Below, piece after piece: positions 43,201 through 51,065 of a stretch of 51,065 bases of DNA. Under the pieces are notes generated by a model. The model was not told the origin of the DNA, did no database searches, and saw nothing but the letters and a program-made list of their open reading frames with translations. The stretch is from the NCBI RefSeq assembly GCF_002150735.1, contig NZ_MUKA01000067.1:1-51065 (forward strand), in the 5' to 3' direction. Each line of letters opens with the position of its first letter. Position 1 is the stretch's first letter. This stretch comes from Streptomyces africanus (lineage in GTDB: Bacteria > Actinomycetota > Actinomycetes > Streptomycetales > Streptomycetaceae). Position numbers and translations under genes: made by a program.

Positions 43201-46200
43201 ATGCCCCAGTCATCCGCGCAGGTGACCGCCGCCGAGATCTCCCGCATCGCGGGGGTCACGCGCGCCACGGTCAGCAGCTGGCGCCGCCGGCACGAGGACT
43301 TCCCCGCGCCGTCCGGCGGCACGGAGAGCAGTCCGCTGTACGACCTTGAGTCCGTCCGCGCCTGGCTGTCCGCGCGCGGTCACGTCTCGGCGGCGACCCC
43401 GTCGGAGGAGCTCCGTACGACGCTGCGTCTGCGCGCGCAGAGCGGTGGGAGCGGTGTGTCGCAGGGCCTGCTGCTCCTGGTCCTCGCGGCGGCGGGGCAC
43501 TCACCCGAGACACTGACAGCCGTCACGGAATCGCCGGACACGGATCTCGTCGCGCACGCGCGGCGGGACGCCGAGACCGCGGCCGACGCCATGCCGGCCG
43601 CCGGTCCCGTCCGTTTCGGGGCGGGCGACTCGGCGGTGCTGCGCGCGTTGTACGCGTGTGTGCGTGACGAGGGAGGCCAGGCCGCCCTCGGCGTGCTCGC
43701 GGAGCGGGAGTTGGAGGACAGCGCCGCGTCCGGTGCGTATCTGACCCCCGCACCGCTCGCGGACCTGCTCGCCCGTCTGATTCCGGGGAGTCCGTCCAGC
43801 GTCCTCGACCCGGCCTGCGGCGGCGGCACCTTGCTCGCGGCAGCCGCCCGCCGAGGAGCGCGTGAGCTGTACGGCCAGGACAACCTGCCCGTGCAGGCCC
43901 TGCGCAGTGCCGTGAGCCTGATGCTGGCGGCTCCGGAGGCCGAGGTCACCGTGCGCGCCGCGGACAGCCTCCGCGCGGACGCCTTCCCGACCTGCTCGCC
44001 GACGCGGTGCTGTGCAACCCGCCGTACGGCGTGCGCGACTGGGCCACGACACGCTCGCGTACGACCCGCGCTGGGCGTACGGGGTCCCGGCGCGCCCCGA
44101 GTCGGCGCTTGCGTGGGTGCAGCACGCGCTCGCCCATCTCACTCCCGGCGGTCACGCCGCCCTGCTCCTGCCGCCCGCCACGGCGGGCCGCGCGTCGGAG
44201 CGCCGGGTACGGGCGGAGCTGGTACGCAGCGGAGCCCTGCGCGCGGTGATCGCCCTGCCGGCCGGCGCGTCGGTGCCGCTGCACGTCGGACTCCAGGTGT
44301 GGGTGCTGCAACGGCCCGAACCGGGCGGCCCCGCGCGCGAGTCGGTGCTGTTCGTGGACACGGCGGCGGACGTGGCCGGACCGGTCGCCACGGCAGGATG
44401 CGCCGGCACGGTGCCGAGCGCCGGCCTGCTCTCCCAGTGGAAGCAGCGCGAGGAGGACGCCGCCGGCATCGAGCGGCCCGAAGGCGCCCTGCCTGTCACC
44501 CCGCGCGCGGGCCTGCGAGCGCTGCGCCGCCCCTACTTCGCGGCTCGCTCGTACTTCACGATGGACGAGGAGCGGGCGGCGACCGGCGACGACGCCGTGA
44601 CGTACGCCGCCCCCGAGTGGCGCGACCGCGTCCGCACGCTGAACGCGGAGGTGCTGCGCGCCCTCGGCTACGACGCCAAGCCGGGCACGCTGACGGTCGT
44701 CCGCGCCGAGCAGTCGTACGAGGTGACGGTCGCGCACGCGGAGAAGGACCTGGTCGCCCTGGACTGCGGCTGGTCCCCCGAGCCGGACGACGCCCTGGCC
44801 CCCGACGGCGCGGGACGCCTGCTGGACGAAGTGCGCCTGGACGGCCAGCACACGATCACCACCGGCTCGAAGCTGGCCTCGTTCCTGTTCGCCTGCGAAG
44901 ACGCCCCGCGTTACGTCCTGCTGCTGGTCGGCGGCGTCGTCCTGCTTGCCGACCGGGCCGCGTGGGGTGAAGGCCGCTACCTAGCGGTGTCCCTGGATCG
45001 GGTGCTGGAACGCAACGGCACCAAGGCGGGCGGCGAACTCGACACGGTGGCCGCCCTGTTCGGCGCTGACTCGCTGCGCACGCCGGAGGAAGGCGGCGAG
45101 AATCCGCTCGCCACCCTCCTCGACAAGTCGACGAAGCACGCGGTGGGCGTCTCCAGCGAGCTGCGCGATGGCCTGCGGCTGAGCGTCGAACTGATCGCCA
45201 ACGAGTCCTGGACCGGCTGCGCGAGGCCGGCGTCCGCCCGGAGGAGGTCAAGGAACTCCCCGAGCTGGGCCGCCGGTTGACCCGCGAGTCGCTGCGCTAC
45301 CTGTACCGGATCCTGTTCCTGCTGTACGCGGAGCCCCGCCCGGAGCTGGGCATCCTGCCCTCGGACTACACCGAGTACCAGATGGGGTACGGGCTGGGCC
45401 GGCTGGGCGAGTTGATCGCCGAGCGGGATCTCGTCGACGAGAAGTCCCGCAAGGGGTTCTACCTGTACGAGTCGTTGGACTTGCTGTTCAGCAAGGTGCA
45501 GGAGGGCTACCAGCCGCGTCGCACGCACGGCGTGGACGCGGAGGCGGCCGAGGCCGTGACGGCGAAGACGTCGGAGGACGTGGGGCTGCGCTTCGAGCCG
45601 CTGCACTCCAAGCTGTTCGAGCCGGGCGCGATCCGGCTGATCGGCCGGTACGCCGTCGCCGACCCGCGCGCCGACGCCGAGGGGGAGCCCGCCGGTACCG
45701 AGGGCGGAGAGCGCTTCATCGACACCCGGCTGCGCAACGAGACGCTGTACCGGGTGCTGCGCCTGCTGATGCTGACCCGCGGCAAGAAGCGCGAGCGCGG
45801 CGGCTTCATCTCCTACGCCCAGCTCGGCATCAACCAACTCGGCGCGGTGTACGAGGGCCTGATGTCGTACTCCGGTTTCGTCGCGGGCGAGGAGCTGTAC
45901 GAGGTCGCGAAGAACGGCGACCCGAAGGACGGCTCCTGGCTTATCCCGGCGACGAAGGCCGACGAGTACCCCGACAGCGTGTTCGTCCGGCACAAGGACG
46001 AGGACACCGGCGAGGAGCGGCGCGTGCGGTACGCGCCGGGCGCGTGCGGTACGCGCCGGGCGCGTTCGTGTACCGCCTGTCGGGGCGCGACCGCCAGACG
46101 TCGGCTTCCTACTACACCCCGGAGTCGCTGACCCGGGCGACGGTCCAACTCGCCTTGCAGCACCGCCTGGACCAGGACGACACCGTCACCGAGGCGCGCG

Positions 46201-47638
46201 AGCTGCTGGAATGGAAGATCTGCGAGCCGGCGCTCGGCTCGGGCGCGTTCCTCAACGAGGCGATCAACCAGGTCGCGGCGGAGTATCTGCGGCGGCGGCA
46301 GGACGAGTTGGGCGTCGCCATCGACACGGAGAAGTACGCGGTCGAGTTGCAGAAGGCCAAGGCGTACATCGCGCTGCACAACTCCTACGGCGTGAACCTC
46401 GACGACACGGCGGTGGAGCTGGCGGAGGTGTCGCTAGGGCTCAACACGATGCACCCCGGCATGGGGGCGCCGTGGTTCGGGCTGCACCTGCGGCGTGGCA
46501 ACTCGCTGATCGGTGGGCGTCGGGAGGTGTACTCCGCCGAGCATCTGAAGAAGGGCGGCTGGCTGGGGACGACTCCGGAACGCTTCCCGCTGTCAGAGGC
46601 GCTGGCGGGGGCGCCGCTGCCTGAGGGGGCGGTGCATCACTTCCTGCTCCCGGCGAAGGAGTGGGGCGCGGTCGCGGCCGAGAAGGAGGCCAAGGCGCTG
46701 GCCCCGGCGGAGGCGAAGGCGCTGGCCGCCTGGCGCAAGGCGATCACCAAGTCGCCCAACGCCACGCAGACCAAGCGGTTGCAGGGTTTGGCGCGGCGGG
46801 CGGAGTACCTGTGGGGGCTGGTCGTGCGCCGGCTGGAGGTCTCCGAGCGCGAGATTTCGCGACGGATTGAAGTGTGGGGCGCGGAGGATGGTTGGCTGCG
46901 GTCGCCTGAGGTCGCGGTGCCGAGGGAGAAGGTCAAGTCCGACCTGGAGGCGGTCGACACGCCGTACTGGCGACTGAAGACGCTGATGGACGCGCGGTGC
47001 GCGCTGTGGTTCTGGCCAGTTCAGGAGGCTGCACTGCTGGACGGCTCGCACGAGGCGTACGTGCGGGCGCCGGAGGTTGCTTCGCAGTCGGCGGGGTGGA
47101 CTGTGACGGCGGCCTCGGCCTCAGCCCCGGTTCCAGCTCAGTCGGGTGTACCTGCGCGGGAGACGTACGAGTCGGAGGACCTGTTCGGTGACGTCCAGGT
47201 CGTCGAGGTCAAGTCGAAGGGCACGCGGGGCGGCAGCCGCAAGGAGCAGATCCGGGGCGAGCGGCGACCGGTGATCGCGCTGGCCTCGCTGGACGACTGG
47301 CTGGACTTCGCGGAGTCGCTGTTGGGTACGCAGGACGTGGCGGCAGACTCGCTGGTGGCCCAGTTCGACACGCTGATGAGCTGGAGCGGTACGAGGACGA
47401 GTTGCCCGAGTGGATGGGCATGGAGCGGTTCACTTCGCTGGAGTCGCGGTATTCGTGGGCGGGGGTTGCTCGGGATGTGGCTGAGCGGCAGGGGTTCTTC
47501 CATTGGGAGTTGGAGTTCGGGCAGGTGTTTGCCCGGGGCGGGTATGACTTGCAGGTGGGGAACCCGCCTTGGGTTCGGCCGGACTGGAATGAGGACGCCA
47601 TTCTGGCCGAGTTGAAGCCGTGGTTCAAACTGTCAGAG
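43201..47638 (+). pseudogene. Ruined adenine-specific DNA methyltransferase (DrmMI/N6_Mtase-like)
   Basis: Starting at ATG 43201, a helix-turn-helix (TAAEISRIAGVTRATVSSWR) is followed by an N6-type methylase with DPACGGGT near 43808-43831 and NPPYG near 44018-44032. The reading frame then moves through all three frames. Single-base losses fit at about 43985-43995, 44040-44045, 45203-45210 and 47375-47381; a perfect 20-bp tandem duplication at 46021-46060 causes another shift. When rejoined, the later part reads as a long Eco57I/DISARM DrmMI-like enzyme (YLYRILFLLYAEPRPELG, SASYYTPESLT, CEPALGSGAFLNE, and a second GNPPW near 47558-47572). Family sequence stops at about 47638, so the C-terminus is missing. 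The HTH-methylase front and the DrmMI-like rear may once have been two genes. Confidence 0.85.
46021..46060. repeat. Perfect 20-bp tandem duplication in the methyltransferase pseudogene
   Basis: Bases 46021-46040 are repeated exactly at 46041-46060. The added 20 bp shift the frame by two, and the protein sequence RVRYAPGA is read on both sides of the junction in different frames, so one copy is the insertion. Confidence 0.9.
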
Positions 47639-47987
47639 ACGCCAAATGCTGAAGCATGGCGTGTACGCAAAGCACCTCCCGGAAGAACGCCGGATACCGT
47701 GCCCGCGCAACCTCCTCCTTCATAACCGTCAGCAGCCCACCGGCCTCCAAAATCGCATCCGCCCGGTCGATGAACTCCGGTCTCGGGATGCGCCGCCCCA
47801 ACTCCACCGACGTGACCATGTCCTCGCCATACCCGAGCTTCGCGCCCAACTCCGCCCGCGTCAGCCCCCTGCTCGTCCGCAGCAACCGCAACTGCTGCCC
47901 GAAGCACCGCAGGATGCCCGTCTCGCCCTCACTGCCCTGAGCCGTCACCGGTGACCTCACCTCACCCACCCGCACAGTGGCACCCAC
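47625..47987 (-). pseudogene. Truncated XRE-family regulator
   Basis: From GTG 47987 the protein reads an XRE helix-turn-helix (FGQQLRLLRTSRGLTRAELG and LGYGEDMVTSVELGRRIPRP, residues 29-70) and the start of the usual DUF5753 region (MKEEVARARYPAFFR). After FFRE at about 47676 homology ends, and an unrelated 16 residues run to a stop at 47625. The normal protein is near 280 residues, so over half is lost. The 3' end meets the broken methyltransferase gene tail to tail, implying one deletion that removed the ends of both. Confidence 0.8.
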
Positions 47988-48422
47988 CCCTCAACCCGCC
48001 GCAGGCACCACACCGGACCGTCACTCACCACTCACTGTAAGGACACGCAACGTTCGCGCCACTTGGGTCCGCTTCCCCCGTACCGGGGACGAACGCCCGC
48101 CCTCCCCGTACAACACCCCCCGTACATACACATCCGCGTGGCTCACCGCCACTCCAGGAACACCGTGCCGTTGGTCGGGGAATCGTCGGAGGAACGGGCC
48201 GCCTCCCCTCTCCTGAAGTCACCCTGATCACCCCACCCCACGTCCCGTACCGCTCGTTGGACAGGTAGACGGAGACGATAAGCGGATGATCCGGCCGGAC
48301 GATGATCAGCGGGGTGCTGGATCGGCTCGAACGAGGGCCAACGGAGTTGAGATAGAGGGAGTTCGGCTCTCAGCGGCGCCGGAATGGTTAGCATCTCCTG
48401 AGCCTCAGCGGGGGAGGGCATT
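47988..48422. other. Intergenic region without a convincing gene
   Basis: In this 435-bp stretch, open frames on either strand have no recognisable protein features and unusual codon use. Near 48032-48055 the minus strand shows TTGCGT and TTACAG-like elements that could be the promoter of the XRE regulator. The end contains GGGGGAGGG, the ribosome site of the next gene. Nothing else is visible. Confidence 0.5.
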
Positions 48423-49196
48423 GTGGCAGACGCATCCGATGATCATTCCACTGCCAAGTTATGGGCGCTGGCAGGCGGGATCGCATCCGTCCTGTCGATC
48501 CTGACTTGGCTGGGCGTGAGCAACGCGGGGGAGCTGAAGGACCTGGTGTCCGACTCGCCCCCCTCCAGTTCCAGCCCGGCCCCGTACACGCCTTCTCCGA
48601 CCGTCCGCGCCCCCGATGCCCCCGACACCGGTGAGAGGAGCACCGACGAGCCCGACCCCGAGCCGTCGACACCCGCTCCGGATCCCACCGAAGAGGCGTT
48701 CGAGGCCATCTCGGTCGGCGACTGCCTGGCGGTCCACGACACGGGCCGCGGGGGCACCACCAGCGTCGACTGGAGCGTCGGTGCTCCGCCGGACCCCGTG
48801 TCCTGCGCCGGCGAGCAGGCGCAGGTCCAGGTGACCGCCATCAACACGGCCTGCCCCACCGGCTATGGGAAGTCGTACTGGGGCTACCGGTCCGCCACCA
48901 CCGGCGACACCACGAAGCTCTGCCTCACCCGCGTCTACCACACCGGCTACTGCATTCTCGGCCGGCAGTCCGGCCACTCGATCTCCCTCGCCCTGATGAC
49001 GGCCGTGGCCTGCCGACGCGAGCCGGTACCCGTCCCGTACAACCAGATCATGCACATCACAGGCGTCTACCGCGCCCCGGCGGGCGCCGACGCAAACAAC
49101 TGCCGCCGGGCGGCAGGCGACCAAACGCGCTACTGGGCCGCCCGGGTGGACGACGGCGCCACGCTGCTGTGCACCACGATCTACCAGGGCAGCTGA
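48423..49196 (+). CDS. Membrane-anchored secreted protein with Cys-rich outer domain
   Basis: This 257-residue protein has one N-terminal membrane segment (about 12-30), a long Ser/Pro/Thr/Asp linker (about 40-92) and an outer domain (about 95-257) with seven or more cysteines, starting ISVGDCLAV, which recalls the opening of actinobacterial LppU/septum-formation-like domains. The likely topology is N-in with the Cys-rich part outside, where the cysteines may form disulphides. The GTG at 48423 has GGGGGAGGG 5 nt before it. Function unknown. Confidence 0.8.
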   Translation: MADASDDHSTAKLWALAGGIASVLSILTWLGVSNAGELKDLVSDSPPSSSSPAPYTPSPTVRAPDAPDTGERSTDEPDPEPSTPAPDPTEEAFEAISVGDCLAVHDTGRGGTTSVDWSVGAPPDPVSCAGEQAQVQVTAINTACPTGYGKSYWGYRSATTGDTTKLCLTRVYHTGYCILGRQSGHSISLALMTAVACRREPVPVPYNQIMHITGVYRAPAGADANNCRRAAGDQTRYWAARVDDGATLLCTTIYQGS

Positions 49197-49451
49197 CCGA
49201 CAGCTCAATTCCCCCCGCCGGCCAGGTACGCTCGCGAAAGGGCCGGTTCAGACCCGTCTCCGTCGTCGTGACGGCCGTCAAGCCCGGGTTCACCGAAACG
49301 GACGGCGTTGTCACCCGGAAGCCCTCACCCTGTGCGATTTCATCCCCCTTCACCCCTGTGCCGCATACCGTGAACCCGCCGCCCGAACACATCTCGGCAC
49401 AACAGGAAGCGGCGGTGACACGCAGGTCATGGGAGACGGAGGAAGAACGGG

Positions 49452-51014
49452 ATGACACAGGCCGCCGCAGGGAGCGAGCTGGACGAACGGGTGCCGGGGC
49501 GCCGGTGGACCGTGCGTCTGGACCCCGTCGGCCGAGGCAGCTCGGAGGTGCGCGTCTCGTGCAGCCGACCCGCCTGTGCCGAGCGGCGTCTGCCCTCCGC
49601 GGCGGCAGGCCGTACGGCCGCGGTCGCCCACCTGAAGGCGCACCTGCGCGCCACCCCCGCCCCCAGAGCCGACACCTACTGCGCCTGCCGGGCCGACGGC
49701 TGCCGCGCCCACCTCCCCGACACCGGCAGGCATGCGCGTACCGAACAACCCTGGCGATGCGGCGGACCGGTCGTCCTGACCGTGATCACCGACCGGGCAG
49801 GACGCTGGTGGCAGGCCCTGGAGTGTTGTTCACGGTGTGCCGCCGCCACTCCCGGGGCCCGGACCGCGGCCACCTCCCATCCGGCCGCACCCCGGACCGC
49901 CGGCCGCTCGACCCCCGCGGCGGCGGGCACCGGCGCGGGCACGCCGCAGTTCTCCGACCAGCAGGTCACCACCCGGACGGGATGTCCGGCGCCCCTCCCC
50001 GTACCCGCACCCCTCCCCGTACCCGCGCGGCGCCGCCGCCCGCCGGAGGCGAGGATCGGCCGGCGTGTCATTCCGCGCGACCTGCGGCCCGTGTCCCTGC
50101 GGGACGAACTCACCGAGCTCGGTGACCTCTTCCGCGCCTACCAGAAGCGCCCCGAGCCCGACCTGGCGCTGCTGGCCGATCTCCAGGAACGCAAGGCCCG
50201 CGCCTTCCTCACCTGGTCCGACGTCAGTTGCGACGTCACCCTGCGGCTGGAGGCCCAGCGTGCCGAGCAGGCCGCCGCCGTCATCCGACGCCAGCACCAG
50301 CACCGCACCGGCCGTGTCCCGGACGGCGAGGAACCGGGCGTGGTGCGCCTGCTGACCGTGCCGACGCAGTGGGAGTACGCGCGCTCCGTCCTCGCGCACG
50401 TGGCCGGCCACACGCCGCTGCCCGGAGCGGAAGCACGGCTGCTGGTGCTGATGCTGACCTTGCGCACGGCGCACACCGGCACCGGCAACCTCGTCGGCCA
50501 GGACGTCAACGCGCTGGGCCTGACCGACCCGGAGGACCTGGTCGAGCAGCTGACCGGCTGCGGCTGGCTGTCCCTCCCCGGCACCGTCTGCGACCTGCTC
50601 GCATCCCGGCCGGAGAACCCCACCCCGGTCACCGTCCCCTCCCTGGTGCCCGACGAGGGCGGGACGGGCCCGTTCACGTTCGGCAGGAAGACACGGCCCA
50701 AGCTCTCCGGCTGGGCCCAGAGAGTCGTCTCGGACAAGAAGCTCCGCAAGGCCAAGGCACCCGCCGGCGCCCGGCTGTTCGCCGTGACGCTGGCCACGTG
50801 GACGGACGACGTGGGGCGCCTCGGACCCGGCGGCCAGGGCGTCACCCTGAACGCACTCGCCACCCGGGTCCCGGTCGGCTCCGGCGAACTGCGGGACCTG
50901 ATCGACCGGCTGACCGCAGCGGACTGGCTCACCGACGCCGCCCTCACCGACACCCACCTCACCGGCCGGCTGACCGAACGTGTCCTCCCCCTCACCTGCC
51001 CCCTGCTGGATTGA
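49452..51014 (+). CDS. Cys/His-rich protein of unknown function with possible winged-helix C-terminus
   Basis: I do not recognise this 520-residue protein. The N-terminal 130 residues hold clustered ligands: C37, C42, H60, H64 (a C2H2-like spacing), then C77, C79, C84, H87, and C103, C125, C126, C129, suggesting zinc-binding modules. Residues 130-205 are a disordered Ala/Pro/Thr linker with a doubled PLPVPA unit. Residues 215-300 are helical (LLADLQERKARAF), and 300-515 contain two segments that look like winged-helix repeats (DLVEQLTGCGWLSLPGTV and ELRDLIDRLTAADWLTDAAL). GGAGGA precedes the ATG at 49452. The window ends 51 bp after its stop. Nucleic-acid binding is a guess from this layout. 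Confidence 0.7.
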   Translation: MTQAAAGSELDERVPGRRWTVRLDPVGRGSSEVRVSCSRPACAERRLPSAAAGRTAAVAHLKAHLRATPAPRADTYCACRADGCRAHLPDTGRHARTEQPWRCGGPVVLTVITDRAGRWWQALECCSRCAAATPGARTAATSHPAAPRTAGRSTPAAAGTGAGTPQFSDQQVTTRTGCPAPLPVPAPLPVPARRRRPPEARIGRRVIPRDLRPVSLRDELTELGDLFRAYQKRPEPDLALLADLQERKARAFLTWSDVSCDVTLRLEAQRAEQAAAVIRRQHQHRTGRVPDGEEPGVVRLLTVPTQWEYARSVLAHVAGHTPLPGAEARLLVLMLTLRTAHTGTGNLVGQDVNALGLTDPEDLVEQLTGCGWLSLPGTVCDLLASRPENPTPVTVPSLVPDEGGTGPFTFGRKTRPKLSGWAQRVVSDKKLRKAKAPAGARLFAVTLATWTDDVGRLGPGGQGVTLNALATRVPVGSGELRDLIDRLTAADWLTDAALTDTHLTGRLTERVLPLTCPLLD

Positions 51015-51065
51015 GCTCCCGCCCGCCCGAGTCCGCGACCGCGTCCGTGGGCGGGGCGCCGTCAC

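Noticed and set aside
43201..47725. Reading the methyltransferase region as several separate intact genes
   Set aside because: The pieces have no ribosome sites, and their ends join into one continuous family sequence once single bases are restored and the duplication removed.
48143..48421. Small minus-strand frame in the 47988-48422 gap
   Set aside because: No ribosome site, no family pattern, and no DUF397-like signature that might accompany the XRE gene.
49830..51065. 411-codon minus-strand frame at the window end
   Set aside because: It is opposite the Cys-rich gene, which has a good ribosome site and expected third-position GC; the minus frame has neither.

Overview
The window is about 51 kb of very GC-rich DNA with almost exclusively G/C third codon positions, GTG and TTG starts and long antisense open frames. 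Gene families typical of Streptomyces (OpcA, SAV_2336-type proteins, Trypco1, HTH regulators of the DUF5753 type) place it in a Streptomyces chromosome. From memory only, the order tkt-tal-zwf-opcA-pgi-gnd followed by the ribA/6-PTPS cluster resembles the S. coelicolor SCO6663 to SCO6650 region.

Layout. 1-2268: a 26-bp perfect inverted repeat, a VOC-family protein and a secreted GH16/CBM6 beta-glucanase with a LacI-type operator. 2253-9586 (minus): a tightly packed four-gene conflict/defence operon: Trypco1 protein, trypsin-like protease with a VMAP-type C-terminus, MoxR AAA+ ATPase, and a 1333-residue protein combining a vWA-like SAV_2336 N-terminus, a truncated STAND-like NTPase core, a degenerate GGDEF domain, an effector-associated helical segment and a VMAP-C-like end. 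9664-19733: an AraC regulator next to a complete pentose-phosphate operon (tkt, tal, zwf, opcA, pgi, gnd) plus a histidine phosphatase; pgi carries an in-frame insertion of a dyad element. 19793-26290: a membrane protein with pentapeptide-like repeats and a quinate/shikimate utilisation group (QuiC-like, shikimate dehydrogenase, TetR, MFS permease). 26340-29969: VOC protein, serine hydrolase, and an intact lysine-forming-type saccharopine dehydrogenase beside a decayed saccharopine reductase.

30117-37603: an unusual cluster built around a GTP cyclohydrolase II with Met120 in place of the catalytic Tyr (the FAPy-forming variant), a creatininase-family amidohydrolase (likely FAPy deformylase), a 6-PTPS-fold protein lacking its zinc ligand and catalytic residues, a GT4 glycosyltransferase, a methyltransferase with 17-residue repeats, a flippase-like membrane protein, a zinc-less MDR dehydrogenase and a CDP-alcohol phosphatidyltransferase. 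Together they suggest an uncharacterised pathway turning a GTP-derived pyrimidine/pterin-like compound into a glycosylated or membrane-linked product.

37616-43051: small regulators and enzymes (HxlR, RidA, SRPBCC), a peptide-type solute-binding lipoprotein divergent from a CooC/MinD-like ATPase, a hypothetical protein and an HD-domain protein. 43201-47987: a ruined adenine DNA methyltransferase (four 1-nt deletions, one 20-bp tandem duplication, lost 3' end) abutting a truncated XRE regulator, a decayed defence island. 48423-51014: a membrane-anchored secreted protein and a Cys-rich protein of unknown function. No rRNA, tRNA, CRISPR or insertion sequence was seen.
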